In this document: positions 48,801 to 63,300 of the stretch, piece after piece
Layout: each line of letters starts with the position of its first letter
Position numbering within the stretch: position 1 is the stretch's first letter
Assembly: GCA_037013495.1 (NCBI GenBank)
Contig: CM072801.1
Span: 11,580,501 to 11,644,500, forward strand
Length of the DNA stretch: 64,000 nt
Direction: 5' to 3'
Source: Hippophae tibetana
Lineage: Eukaryota; Streptophyta; Magnoliopsida; Rosales; Elaeagnaceae
Position numbers and translations under genes: made by a program
Notes under the pieces: generated by a model
What the model saw: only the letters and a program-made list of their open reading frames with translations
The model's database searches: none
Told to the model about the DNA's origin: nothing

Positions 48801-49863
48801 AAACCATTTCCTAAAATTTCCATTTTTTCACCATTTGCAACGATTACAAATTTTTTAGTCTCAATTTTTTTGTAATTATTGAGTAAGTTTTTATTTCCAG
48901 TTATGTGATCAGTTGAACCTGAATCAAGAATCCATTTGAAATTTAAATTTTTTTGAGTAAGGTTTGTAATCATACCAGAGGTTTTTTGATATTTTCCTTG
49001 AAACATCACAGATAAATGTGTATATAACTACCTCATTTGATCCATATCCACCTCACCTTTTATTTCTTTTTCAGCCTCGTTTGTACTCATATCCCTTTTT
49101 TTTTTTGTGCAGAGTAACCCATTTTCTCTCTACTCTCTACCCGATTTTGTCGCTGATCTCCCCCATCACTATTTTTCTTGTCTCTTCTCTTTCAACCATC
49201 CCAACAACCTCGTCAACAGATGGCAGCTCACCCATGAGAAGAATTTGTGAGCATACCTCCTCATAGCTTGAATTGAGCTTGGCGAGGGAGGTGAAAATTC
49301 CATCATGCTCCTCTCTTCTTTTGATTTCATCAAGATTGGCTGTGAGAGGTCGATACACTCTAATCTCATCCTTCTTTTTTTGGATTTGACTGAATAGTTC
49401 AGTGACAAATTGATTTTCTTGTTGTAACTATTGAAGTTCTTACTGAAGTTGATAAATAAGAGAGTAATTTTTCTTTTTTCCGAACGTTGTCTCGACTTTA
49501 ACCCACATATCTCGAGCTGTATCTAGATATGTCATGAGATCAGAGATGTGGGGTTCCATGGTTGCCAGTAACCAACTCATGACTATATTATCACTCTTTC
49601 TCCATTATCAAATTTCCTTTTTTTTTCAAGTGTTGGGTGTGTTGGATCTTTGGATTTTGGTTTTGATTTCTCACCAGTGACATGCTCAAATTTGTCTCTG
49701 CCGATTAGACCAAAAGTCACTTGACGTGCCCAAAGATGGTAATTTTTACTATTTAGCAGCACACCTGTAAGTCTCTGTTGTGACATTTTCTAGATTTCTT
49801 GAAATGATACCGTTCTTGTTTGTGGGATTGATTTAGAGTAAGATCAAATTTGTTCTGATACCA

Positions 49864-49981
49864 TATTAATTTTCTCTGATTTTTATTGAGAGAGTTGTTG
49901 AATTGATTTTGGTTTAATGTTTAATGTTATATTTATATACTGAAAGGAAGCTAACCGGTAGAATTCTAATTATTCTCGATA
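49864..49981 (-). repeat. 5' LTR of the 4.3-kb Copia fossil
   Basis: This 118-bp LTR sits next to the primer site. It is shorter than its partner by about 33 bp. Both share TTTTCTCTGATTTTT and TAGAATTCTAATTATTCTC. Confidence 0.85.
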
Positions 49982-49986
49982 GAATA

Positions 49987-52900
49987 ACTAGAAAAACTTT
50001 AATTAAATATATTTATAATATATAAGAATGTGACAATAGTTACGGTCGTAAGAAAAAGTGGCGATCACATGTGATATGCATAAACAACAAGACATTTATT
50101 GACAATGACTTTAATATTAGAATCAACATAAAATTGTCAAATCCTTATCATGGAAATTAATAATTTTTGGCACCGATCGATTTAGTAAGGATTAGATTTC
50201 TTATCTACTGACTTTCTGATTTGTCTTTTAAGTTATAAACAAACAATTCAAAGTGTGTAAAAAAGTGGAATCGGTATTTTTATACGATCAATAATATTCT
50301 TATTTTGTTATCATTTTTATTCTTTATTTTTAATTAAAATATATCAAATATATTTATTTAAATTATTAATATATTTTATTCAAATTTAATAGTAATTTTA
50401 AAAAATTAAAATAATTTAGAGACACTAATTATTATTTAAATTTATTAAAATATATACAAATAATCTAAATAATAATATTTAATATATTTCAATTAAAAAT
50501 AAAAATAAAAATAGAGAAAATATAAAGATATTAACTCTTCAAAAAGAGATATAAGTAGAGAGAGAGATATACATAATTCAGAACTCAATTTTGAATAAAT
50601 AAAATTTTAGATGTAATATTTATGAAGTTAAAGAATAATCATACTTATAGTTAGCATTATGTCTTACTTAAATTTTAAATAATATTTAATAACTAAAAAT
50701 ATTTAACATATTTTTATTAAAATAATTATACTATTTTTTGATATATGTATAATGTATAGATGCAAATTCTAAACGGTTAAAAATAAAAACTATATTTGTG
50801 ATAAAAAGAGAAAAAAAATAGATATGAGAGTATTTTCTTTTTGCTATGGAGTAGCACAAGAGCATCAAATTTTATCTCTTAAGTTATAGAGTATTATGTT
50901 AAGCATGTTTATCTGTGATCCACTCTCATTAATTTAAATTGTCAATTTAACTTTGTCATCCTCACCATTTATCCATTATAAATTCCATATTATTTGTTTT
51001 TTTATAAAAAATAATATTTAATGTAATTTATTTGAATATAAATAAATATAAATTATTTAATTATAAAACCTAAAACTTAAAATTTAATAAAATTAATACA
51101 ATTTAATTATATATATAATTACAAATAATTTTATAAATATTATATTTAAGTATTTTTTTATTAAAAAGTAGGAGGGGACACTTACCCAATTCTCACCTAC
51201 ATATCCCCAGATTCTAAGGATACGTATATAGGTTTTCAGACTATAAATGTTAAATTAATAGAGGAAAACAAAACAAGAAGATAATAATATCTAATGTATA
51301 AAAAAGAAAATATTAATTCGCGTGATTAAGCTAATATTTTATGATGCACTGGTTTGATTTGAAAAAGTGTAAGAACGATATACGACAAGTGTCTTTCTAA
51401 GTTTGGCGAAAACATCATTTTCAGATTCCATTTTGCTTTAATTAGTGTTTTAAATTAAAGTTGATAGATGCATACATTTATATGAGTTAAAAATTAGTGT
51501 GATAGTAATTTATGCGAATCTATCCATTTTAAGTTAATAAAATTAGTATAGTTTAAATTCTTTCAATCTTAATTTAAATTATTAAAGATGATTTGGAATC
51601 TAAATTAAATATATATAAAAGTAATGATTTAAATTAATCTAAATTATTAATTGTGTTTAATTAATTAAATTTTTTATAAATAAAAAAATATTTTTAATTA
51701 TTATAAAATTTATTAGTACAAATATTACTATATTAAGTAATAAAAATAAGATAAATAACTTTACAAATAATTAATAAATTATAAAAAAATACACATTAAT
51801 GATATCTTATTACATTATCATCCAAATATTAAGATTCAGAATAATTTATATCACCTATAATATTTCAAATATGTATTATAAAATTATAACATTTTTAATT
51901 TAATTTCAGATTATCGAGCCATCTTGAACCTAACTCGATCTTTTTTGAACTATTTGAATTAACTTGAATTTAATTTGATTAGAGTTTTATTTGATAAATA
52001 AAGCTACGAGACAAATAAAAAGAAAAAAATAACAAAAATAATACTATTATAACTTGTAATAAAATAATACTTCTTATGTTTATTTCATATATTTTTCTTA
52101 TTTAAAAAAGTTTGACACTTGATCATTTTATATTAAACGTCGTCTAATTAGATTATGTTTAATATTATTAAATATAATTTTTATTATTATAGATTTTAGA
52201 AGTGTTATTTTATAATTTTTAATAAAATAAATTAAAGTATATATTTTATACTAAATATATGAAACTAAAGTATACTTTTATGTGATTTATAAAATAAATA
52301 ATTTAAAGTTATAAGATTAAAATATTCTAATTAATAACTATAAAACAAAAAACACTTTGTTATAAATTGGTGAGAGTGGAAGCTCAACAAATCAATTTAG
52401 ATTCAATAAATAAATAATAATGAGTTATGATAAAATAATAGACAATAAAAAAATAAATATTACATAAATATTTAAGTTATTCGATCTTTAAATATGAAAA
52501 TTTTATTCAATTAACGATATAACACATTAAAAAATCCACATTTAATAAATAAATATAAAAATTTCAAATATCAATATTCAAAAACCAGTCAAAAATAAAA
52601 TCTCAAATACATCAAAATCTCAAAGTAATGAATACACAAAAGATCTCCGGAAGAAAAAATCAAATTGTACATCAATAATAAATGGTTAAGAGAGAAAGAA
52701 AGATAATTAAATGATGCTCGAGTAACTAAAAGTATATTATTTAAACAAGAATTTTTATTTAAACATTAAGTATATTATTTGAATAAGAATTTGACCAATA
52801 AATATAGTAATTATACAAAAAATATTATTTAACTAATAAATATATCATTTAATATTATAATAATTATAAACTTAATTTATTAAAGTTAAGAGATGGATTT

Positions 52901-55117
52901 TGTGAAACCCAAATAACACACTCATTTACTCAAAACAAACTTCTCCCTTGTTAAAATGCGAAAACTGTTTGGTGCTTGTTTTTGGCCGAGTCTTTGTTGA
53001 ATTTTTTTATTTTTTTTTGCAATAATATTTGCTAAGTTTAGAGTAATGGGTTGACAAGTCCCATAGGGATCGAAAAATGATGAGGTAAATTTCTTGGGTG
53101 ATATTTATATTGACTTTTTAAAAAAAATTAATTTATATGCCTAGCTATTATTTTAATTTATTTACCATTTTTTAAATTTATTAATTAAATATATGATAGC
53201 TAATGGAATTGGATAAAAACTAACGTAATAATATAAATTAAATAAATGTAATAATTAAATAGTATAAATAAGATGAAAAATAATTTAATAATATTAACTA
53301 AATAAATATAATAATTAAGTGTTATATTTGTAAGTTTACTTTATTATATTATTTCAAACTTTGAGTAGTTTCAAGAGTAAGTATAAGAGTGTGCAAAGTA
53401 CCAGTAATTAGATTTTGAACTAAAATTTGAAGGATCAAATCTAATGAGTTCTTAGAAAACAAAAATCCAATCAAATTAATTAAAGTTGTAAAATGATTCC
53501 AAATTGAAACAAAAAATTTTTGGCTTGGTTTCGGTTTAGTTGTATTGATTTTTTATATTTTTAATTTTCTTTATAGAGTCTAACTGTAAAATAAATTTGA
53601 TTCTGCAAACCTTAAGCTTTATAATTTATATTAGGTATATATATAATATGATGATTGTTAACATATAAATTAGATAGTTCCAATTTTTTAATGTAACTTA
53701 TACATGTATACTAATTTAAATATTTTTATTTATATCATGCATATAAATATAAATAAAAAAATGGTTTATAATTATAGATGAATATTAGCTTTTAAATTGA
53801 ATAAAAGATCATCAACCTACAAATAAATAAAGGAAAAATAAAAAATAAATTAAATAATATATATATGTTGGTTCTATTTTGATAGGTTTTTAAAATTGAA
53901 AAACTAATCTAATACATAGTTGATTGGTTATTCAAAATTTAAAATCAAACAACCCAAAATTCCTTTAAAACAAAAAAAAAATCGATTAGTTATCTAATTT
54001 TTCAAAGTCATATTTAGTTATGAAATTTTTACAATTTTATGAATAAATAATATTTTGACAACATCGTATATATATGTATATATATATATTTGTAATTTAT
54101 AATTTTTAGAGTTATATTTATAATTTTAAATATTAAATATTAAATTATATGTTTTAAATATTAAAAAACACATGTATGATGTTTTAAAGTATTAAGACAA
54201 AATCATAGTTTGATAATTCGGTAAATTATCTTTTTTTTATTTTTATTTTTGTTATTAATTCGGTCCGTTAAATTTTTATGACAGCTGGTGACTTCCTTAT
54301 ATATTGTATTCTATTAGGAAATCATAATATAAGGTGTCTATTAAGTCTTGACATTGACCTAAGTGGCTGATTTTCAAATCACTTACTCATATTATCTCAA
54401 GAGAAAATGAGTAAAAAAAACTTAATCCAAAAATTTATAACAATTTAAATAATTAAATTTATTTATTTTTATTATTAAAAAATTTAATTAATCATATCAC
54501 GTTAAACAACATCTATTTAAATTAAATTATGATTATTTAAATTCATTTAATATTAAATTTCATCAAAATCTATCCTATTTTTTAAATTTATCATCATAGT
54601 TATTATAAATTCTAGAAGTGATATTTTAAGTAATTCTTAAACATTTTTTTTTGTTAAACAACAACTATAATTAATTAATTTTTATATAATGTACACTTTT
54701 ATTTCGTAACTACTTTTCCATTAGATTTGAAACCTGATTTCTTAATTTTTACAAATTTAATTAAAATAAATAAAATATATTAAATTTTAAAAAATAAAAA
54801 CTAAATTATATGCAAAATATAATTATAACATATAAATTTTCTGCTAAAATGAATTTTTTAACATTTGGATCAAAATTATGATAACTAATTAAACAGTTAT
54901 GGGTAGAAATCTGACCCAAAAAATCAGTAGACTAAACTGGAGAGTTAATAAAAATTAGCGTGAAGGGTCTCTTAGTACTTACCAGTAAAGTTTTCAAACA
55001 AAAAAATCCAACGCTTTAGTCCTCGTGGAATATATATAACATTTTTATCTCCATTCTATTTTATTTTAAACCCATAAAATTTAATTAAAAAATTACGAGT
55101 TAAAGTATAATATATTA
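49987..55117. other. AT-rich intergenic DNA
   Basis: No gene, LTR pair or terminal inverted repeat was recognised. Short mixed-composition patches at about 51170-51240 and 52900-53100 have no open frame of note. A TA-rich run lies at about 54068-54092. Confidence 0.5.
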
Positions 55118-55122
55118 TATTT

Positions 55123-55291
55123 TGTTAAGTTATATTTGATATTATATTTTACTTTTATTATTTCAATTATACTACATTACTTATAATATACTTGTTACAA
55201 TCATATAAATAAGATTCTATGTATACATTCTAACATATACTAATTATAACATTAAATTGTTATTTTTTCTTATCTTTCTATACTCTTAATA
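55123..55291 (+). repeat. 5' LTR of the shortened Copia fossil
   Basis: This 169-bp LTR starts TGTTAAGTTATATTTGATA and ends CTCTTAATA just before the primer site. It aligns with 58565-58703. Confidence 0.85.
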
Positions 55292-58200
55292 TGGTATTAG
55301 AGTCTTTTATATACCTCTATAATTTCTATCAAAATTTTATCTCTTTTCATCACAATAAACCACTATCACATATACTAATCTAGTCAAAGCCAAAATACCA
55401 TCATCTCACTCATCTTATCCAAAAAAAATACCAAAAATAATCCATCATGTGCCACCCAAAAATATGTTCCTAAAACCCACGTGCAAACCAATTCTCAAGC
55501 CCAACCCGTTCCTAATCTATTCCAAACCGCAACCCATGCTTGATCCACACTCCAACTACATTGAACATGCGCTCCAGCCGAACTCTGGACAAATTCATCT
55601 GACCCATCCAACTCGGTTCAATCAACTCGGGTCACCAAACACGGACCTCTCAACCCAATCCACCAAACCCATTTCACCAGATTTTTTTCTTCACAACTCC
55701 GGTTCAACATCATCCTAGTTGGTTCTCCACCAATTCAGACCGGTTTCAGGCTTGTTTTCAACTTATCTTTCCATTTTAAGGTTATTGTTTACCTATATAA
55801 ACTCTTTTATACTATTCTTTTATATTTTCTCTATTATTCCTTTAAAATAGACCGAAATGATGTCCCCAAACCAATCTCTACCACTAAAACCAACTCTTTA
55901 TTTGCTGATCGTCTTGAAAACTGAGAGAGTAAACATCATTAAATTATTATCTAGTTCCATAACACCACTCTACCCTCCATCCAGGGTGAATTTGGGCGTT
56001 TTGACACTGCCAAGGAAGTTTGAGAATTTCTTGAGTCTCGTTTCACTACCATAGATTTGGCCAATCCATATCAACTTCTCACAAATCTTCATATCAAACA
56101 TCAAAGGTTTGATCAAACGATAAACTAATTTCTCCCTGAGATGCATACTATTTGAGATCAATTGACTCTCTCTTAACCAACTTGGACAAACAAAATATAT
56201 GCCGAGATGTTTACAACTTACTGTAATCACTAGTATCTTGTTATTTTTTTCATAGCTCTCCATGATCTGTTTGAACTTTTTTAGGCTTCCTTACTTCATC
56301 GTAGTCATTTTCTATCCTTAAATGCTACTATGATTGAGTTTCATTATAAAGAAACTCGGATGAAGATTTTCATAGTTCATCCTACAGATTCTGTTATTGC
56401 CACTCCCTCTTATCGCCCTAAAAGAGATTCTAAAGAAGGCTTCAAACAGCAAGGTTGTGCCTATTGCCATAACAATAATCATGAGCTTCTCACATGAATC
56501 ATTTAGATATGTATATATTGTCACAAGAAGGGTCTATGACACTTTCAAACAGATTGTTTTCGAAATCCACTTCAGCATCCCTCTCGGAATCCCTCTTAAC
56601 ATCTTGTGGTAAGTTAGGATCTATTTCTACTTCTGATAATGCAAATTGTTTTCCTTGTCAATTGGAAAAACAATATGTTTTATGTTTTAATAAAAGTGAT
56701 TATACTTCTGTCTCCCATTTTGACTTAATTCATTCTAATGTTTAGTGTCCATCCACACATCCTATTATGGGATGATGTGTTTACTTTGTCATCTTTATTG
56801 ATGATTATTCAATATTCAAATAGATTTTTCTCATAAAACATAGATCTAAATTACCCTAAATTTATTATGATTTTCCCCAAATGGTTAAAACTCAATTTTC
56901 TCATACTATCAAAGTTCTTAGAGCAGCTAATGCTATAGAATATAAAGAAACAAATTTTTTAAATTTTCTTCGACAAAATGAAACTCTTTCTCAATATTCT
57001 TTTTCTGGCACATCTTAACAAAATGGAAGAGCTGAGCCAAAACGTAGATATATTCTTAATACTCTTCGCACTTTCCTTATTTCTAGTTCTTTTTTTGAAC
57101 ACTTTTGGGGTGAAGTAGCTCTTACGGCTATTTATATCATCAATCGTGTTCTCATGCCTGTTATTCATAATCAATCCCCTTATAAGCATCTCTATAATAT
57201 TTCTCCATCTTATGAACTGCTCAAAGCGTTTGATTGTGCTTATTTTTTTCTTCTTCACTCTCATGAACGCAATAAATTGGAACCTCGTGCTCGTATTTGT
57301 TGTTTCTTAAGGTATGAAATAGAATATAATTGCTATCGTTATTGGGACCTTCTCTTTCAACGATTGTGCATCTCTCGTCATGTCATCTTTTGGGAACATA
57401 AAGTGTTTTCATCTATTTCCTTATTTCATGTCTCATCTCCTACCTCACTCTCATTTTTTAATGACCCAACTATTGATTTATTTTCTCCTGACATTACTCC
57501 ATTACCCTCACCACCATCTACTACAACTTCTTCTGATGTGTCTACTCTTTCTGCTAATCCTACCATTACAACATCCTCTGAAGACCAACCACTTGCTTGT
57601 GTAGAGTCATCACTTTGTCGTTCTACTCGTGTAAGTAGTCTTCCCTCCCATCTTTATGATTACCAATGTTTCTCTACTATTTTGTCTCATCATCAACCCT
57701 AAAACTATCGAGAAGCCAGTTTTAACCCTCATTGGTAGCAATCTATGACAGATGAATTACATGCATTAACAAAAGCACATACATGAGAACTTGTTAATCT
57801 TCCATCTAATAAATCTCTGATTGTTTGTAAGTGGATTTTCAAAATCAAAACTCATTCAAATGGGTCTGTGGAACGATATAAAGCTCGTCTGGTTGCAAAA
57901 AGGTTTACACAGGAATATGACATTGACTATAAAGAAACTTTTGCACCTGTAGCTCGCCTCACCTCTGTTTACAGTATCATTGATGTTGCTACTGACTCCG
58001 ACCTCTTTATTCGAAAAACCTCTACTGGTGTTACACTTTTACTCTTTTATGTTGATGATATGATCATAACATGGAATGACTCTACTGACATTATTGATCT
58101 CAAGTAGTTTCTGAGCCATTAATTTGAAATGAAAGACCTTGGTCGTCTCCACTACTTCTTGGGTCTTGAAATCTCATCTGATTCTCAAGGATACTCTCTC

Positions 58201-58564
58201 TCAAGCAAAGTACTCTTCCGATATTCTTAATCGGGCTGGCCTTACTAATTGCAAAATTGCAACAACATCTCTAGAAACTAATGTCAAACTTACTCTATTA
58301 GATGATATTATTCTCTCATATACCATATTATACAGACAACTAGTTGATAGTCTTGTTTATCTCACAGTAACTCGTTATCACATCGCCTATGTTGTTCATC
58401 TAGTTAGTCAATTCATGTTTGCTCTATGATCGACCAATTATACTACAGTTCTTTGCATTCTCCGTTACATTAAAGGTACTATGTTTTACGATCTTCACTT
58501 CTCCAACAAATCTAATATTCTTCTCAAGTTGATTGTTTCTCTACTTCATTGAGTTTAAGGAAGA

Positions 58565-58703
58565 TGTTAAGTTATATTTGATAGTGTATTTCACTTATAT
58601 TACACTTGTTGCAACTCTATAAAGAGTGTTATCTATATACATTTTAACACACTAATTAAAACATTAAATCATTTTTTCTTTTTCTTTTTCTATACTCTTA
58701 ACA
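58565..58703 (+). repeat. 3' LTR of the shortened Copia fossil
   Basis: This 139-bp LTR starts TGTTAAGTTATATTTGATA and ends ACTCTTAACA. It is about 30 bp shorter than the 5' LTR, and the difference is consistent with an old insertion. Confidence 0.85.
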
Positions 58704-59700
58704 TATTTAAGTCCCTAAATTTATTAATTTTTAAAGTTGAAGTATAATAAACATAAATAAATTCGGACCTTAATTATAATATAATAACTTGTGGGTAAAA
58801 GTGTTAATTTTTTTATTTAGAAATATTTTTCAAACCAACAAGACTCTGAAAATGAAGAAATTGTAACTGTTATTCAACCTATTTTTTTTTCTAGTAGATT
58901 TTTAACGTAAAAGTTTTTAAGGCTGGAATTCGTAACTTTTAGTTTATATCATGCTGTAATATATCGTTAGACTATAATAACCTCTCTTTTTTTTAATAAA
59001 ACCCTAATTGTGATAGTATTTATTTTTCTTTCTCAAATGTGACTATCGACAATATCAAAAGTAACAATTTAGGTCAGGAGCTTGGGAATTGAGGAATGCA
59101 ATTGATTTATTGTCTTCTTGAGTATCACGTGTGTCTTATCCAAAGCACATGATAGGCATGAAATGATATCTCTCTGCAAAAAATTAAAAAAAAAATCCCA
59201 TCTTATCCATTATTGTCAAGCTTTAATGTACAAATTAACTTAATGTCATCTTTACTTCAATTCATGATCAACGGTGGACCATACCACTCGTTTAAAGTTC
59301 CCTCATAATTTTATCATCTGAAGTTGGCCAATTTGATGGAGGATGACTTTTTATTTATATTTATATATATATATTTTGCTTTTTTTAAAATTATTAATTT
59401 TATATCCGTATAAATTGACATATTCATATTCATAATTTAAATTTAATAAATATATAATAATATTAGTGTAATATATATTATCAAAAAGTCCTCGTTTAAA
59501 AAAAATTAAATATAATTTATCTTTAAGGTGCTTTTATTATGACAAGATAAAAAATTAAAAACAATATAAGATAATTGAACATTTTTAATTAATATTATAT
59601 ATACCATAATCTAGATATATATATATATTAAAGAATGATTAGTTAAATATAATTATTATTTCTAATATAATAATTTAATGTCATGATATAAAATCAATAT

Positions 59701-60310
59701 AAATAAAATTATCACATATAAATTATATTAATAATATTTATTATAAAAATATTTTGATATTTATTAATATAAATGAAAAAAAAAATGAAATTTAAAGTTC
59801 AAAAAAAGTACAAAGGAAAAAACCAAAAATAAATATATTATTTTGAGAAACCAAAAAGAAATATATAGAAAGTAAGAACAAGTAAAAAAAATAGTGTCGA
59901 GATTTAAGGTTCATAATGTAAATTTAGTACAAATAAAATTATAAAATAAAAATCATAAAAATATTTTGATATTTATTAGTTTGTAAAACAGGTAAGAAAA
60001 ATGAAGTTAAAGCTTAAAAAAACAAAAGAAATGTATATTTTTCATGGAAAAAAACAAATATATAAAAAGGGAGAAGAAGTAAAAAAGAAAAGAAAAAGAA
60101 AAGCAATGTCAAACCAGGTTTGATAATGTAAAGTAAATATAAATAAAATTATCAAATATAAATTATATAATTATTATTTATTATAATATTTTTAATATTT
60201 ATTAATATATAAAAGAAGAAAAAAGTAAAGTAAAAATTTCGAAAAAATGAAAGAAAAAAACAAAAAATATATATATAGAAAAGAAAAAGAAAGCCAATAA
60301 AATAAAAAAG
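59701..60310 (+). repeat. Degenerate tandem array, three units of about 180-230 bp
   Basis: Units begin near 59701, 59931 and 60137, each with AAATAAAATTAT. They continue through a TATTTATTAATAT-like block and a purine-rich tract (GAAAAAGAAA words) and end near a GC-richer GTCGAG/GTCAAAC/GGGATGG stretch. Similarity is imperfect. Words in the first half recur inverted near 20930-21100. Confidence 0.6.
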
Positions 60311-63300
60311 TAGGGATGGGAGAATGATTAAATTATGGTTTTTATTACATAAAAATATAAAATAATATTTTTAAAATTTATAATAAAGAAAATATGATTG
60401 CAATAACAAATAAAAAAACGAATCGGATATAATTTAACATTAAAATTATCTAAATACTCATAATTATTAACATTTTACAATATTCAATTAATGGATTCTA
60501 AATGAAATATATGATTGAATTTTTTAGTATATAGTAAAAATACAAGTTAGATAAGAAAGTGTTATACTTTTTAGTTATATTAATATGTTTTTAAAATTAA
60601 ACTTGAATTATTAATTTGTAAGAACACGAATTTTATAACTCACAATCGTAATATTTTGGTTTGAGAACTATAAGAGAGATTAAGTTCCATAATGTTGACA
60701 ACATCTTGATTCGATTACTTAAAATCTAGTCATTATGGCTTCCGTATCTTCTTTAAGTTAGTCTTTTTACCACCTCAATTTCCTTATAATATTCATGTGT
60801 TATCTTAAATTCTTAATTAAGCTTTTACAATTTTTGGTACAATTCCACCTAATAATAGTCAAGAATGAACCTTTTTCTCATAATATCTTTCATATCTTCT
60901 TAATTATCAATTGGTGTTTCATAGTTCATTATACTTCTAATTACTAATTGATCCTAGTTTAATGCATAATCAATAAAATTCAATTACAACAAGTTTTAAA
61001 CTTTTTTTCTCTATAAAAGTGTGGCAATCAATAATATGCTTTACCTTTTTCTCCGTACAATTCAAGATTGTTATTTCTTTAGAATGGTGGCATCTTTATT
61101 TTGATGCTTTATAAATTTCTATGAATTCCACGAGGTTTAATTGGTAGCTTCCATATACCTCCCCTATTTTCATACTTACATTGTTAGGATTCGTTCTAAT
61201 TTTATTAGTACTTTGTCCGAATACATAATAGAATCCATAAAAAAGTCGACATGGTGTCTTTTATTTTTATACTCTAAATCAACCTATATAAAACAAAACA
61301 TAACATCTAATTGTTTTACTTATCCGAAAACACACCACTTATACAACCATTATGCAAGGAAGATGATATTCAACTAATAATTAACATTTATCTATTATAC
61401 AGTCTTTTTTTTATTATGAGGTTACAAAAGAATCTATAACACATACAAATTAACAAAGAACTGAATAAATCTTAATAATTTTAAAATAAAGAGAAAACAT
61501 GTAAAGCAAAACCAATAAATTGATTTAGGTTTCTCTCTAAATATGACTACTGCTAGTGAGAGATTTTTTAGAAAGAAGCCTACGAGTAAAAATACTCCAT
61601 GAGTGACAACTTTAGAAAAATAATAATTATAAAATATATTTATTTAATCTTTAATGACTCAACCGTAAAATAAATATAAATTATTACATGAAAGTATACA
61701 CAAGTTTTGTTAAAATTTTTGAAGAAATAAATAAAACTTGAATTTTATTCTTTGCATTAAAATAATTATAAGAGTTTTATATGTAATAATTCATTAAAAG
61801 AAAAAATATCACAAAACTCACACTTGGGTAAAGCTGGTCAAACGTGTAAGTTTTTTATATGAAAAAGTTTTAATTACATGTATATCGACTATGCGTACAC
61901 AAATTGAAACCCATTAATTAATTATTTATTTCTTATGTATCGTTGAATCTAGTGGAGAGGAAAGTACGTACAAAGTTCTTTGCACACATATACAAGTTTT
62001 TTCTAATTATATACGTGCCTATCATACACCTAGAAAAAAGGCTTATTATTTATTTATTTATTTTGTTATTGGTACAATGCTTATTTAATAGTTTAAAAAT
62101 AATAATACTTGTTAATATGCATGATATTCTGAAAACTAATACTTGAATAAAGATTAAAAAAAATGATAAAAGCTTCTGGATATCATAATAATATTCTAAA
62201 ATTTTACTATTAAAAGTTGAATGTAAACTTACGTGTTTCAATCAAAATATATAATTAGATCGTACATTTAAATAAAACTTATGAATTCGTATAAAAATCT
62301 ATTTTCTAATTTTTAAATATTAAATACTCATTTTTTTAATAAAAAAAACTAAACTTATAAAACTTTAATAAAGTTAATTGTTGTGAACACAATAGATAAG
62401 TATTTATAAAATTTGAATAAAATGTATTTACTTACAAATGATCAATAGGTAAAAGTATTATATCTTGTTAATTTTACAGCTATAAAATTTGGAAAAAAAT
62501 AATTTTTAAATAGGATAACTTATACTAAGAATTAAGTTATAAAATAAAGTTTTATGATTTTCTTCAAAATCCCTGTTAGCTCTAAATTCACATATTTACA
62601 AGTTATGTAAAACTATTCAATTAGCTAAAGGATACTAGACACTAAAAGTAATTAATTTATATAAAGATAATTAAAAAATAAATTATATAATTATTACTCA
62701 TATTTGTTAAGACATTAAACAATTTAAGATTTTATAATTTGAATTTTTTTTCTAAAATAATTAATGTATAAAAATAAATCATAAATGATGATAATATACA
62801 TGTAAGAACATTGAATTTATACTCCTTTGTGAATTAAAATTATTAAAAAAATACAATTTTTGACATAAATTTTAAAAAATTATTTAAGTCAAATAATCTT
62901 AAAATAATAAATAAATAAAAAGATGAAAAAAACTATAATTTTATACCTCAAATAATATAAATGATGAAAAATAAGTGAAGCTTGTGAGAGAAACGTTTTT
63001 TTTTTATTTTAGTTTTCCTTACACTAATTGACGAATGGCCCTCAACAAGTTTTTATAATTGAGTTTCTTATAATCAAGGGACCACACGTGGCCCTATTTT
63101 TTTTCTGTTTTTTTTTAATTTAAATAAACAATAAATTATTAATTATATTAAAGTATAATAAATTATAATTTTAATCTTAAATTAACTAACTAGTATTAAT
63201 ATTAATAATTTTAAATTAAAAAATTTATTCTCCTAACATTAATTTAAAAAAATATCAAATTTAGATATAATTACAAGAAAAAATCTAATTTAAAGGACAA

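Larger units (their letters stand above)
45694..49981 (-). mobile_element. Ty1/Copia fossil with both LTRs and all main parts (4288 bp)
   Basis: This minus-strand element is flanked by the 5-bp duplication GAATA (45689-45693 and 49982-49986). Parts from high to low coordinates: 5' LTR (49864-49981), initiator-tRNA-Met-type primer site (49852-49863), gag (about 49137-49786), protease with DSGSTDH (about 48785-49009), integrase (about 47855-48766, with HSDVWGP and FRSDNGTEF), reverse transcriptase and RNase H (about 45829-47745, with KWVYKIKFNSD and KARLVAKDYTQTYGVDY), polypurine tract (about 45845-45857), and 3' LTR (45694-45844). Gag looks shortened and a zinc knuckle was not seen. It is broken, with roughly half a dozen breaks, but keeps a 513-residue open stretch in pol. 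The LTRs differ at about one site in eight, so insertion was several million years ago under usual plant rates. Confidence 0.9.
55123..58703 (+). mobile_element. Ty1/Copia fossil, shortened, with both LTRs (3581 bp)
   Basis: This plus-strand element is flanked by the 5-bp duplication TATTT (55118-55122 and 58704-58708). Parts: 5' LTR (55123-55291), a tRNA-Met-type primer site directly after it (TGGTATTAGAGTC at 55292), a gag-like region (about 55449-56540), integrase (about 56640-57400), a linker, reverse transcriptase (from about 57720, with MERYKARLVAKRFTQEY near 57868 and a YVDDMIIT block near 58050), part of the region after RT (to about 58550), a purine-rich tract, and 3' LTR (58565-58703). 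It is well below the usual 4.5-5 kb, so parts of pol are missing. It is broken, with about ten or more breaks. Confidence 0.88.

Noticed and set aside
60610-61380. Possible gag-like or other retroelement remnant on the minus strand
   Set aside because: Composition is coding-like in patches, but I could not recognise any domain or LTR, so a call would be guesswork.
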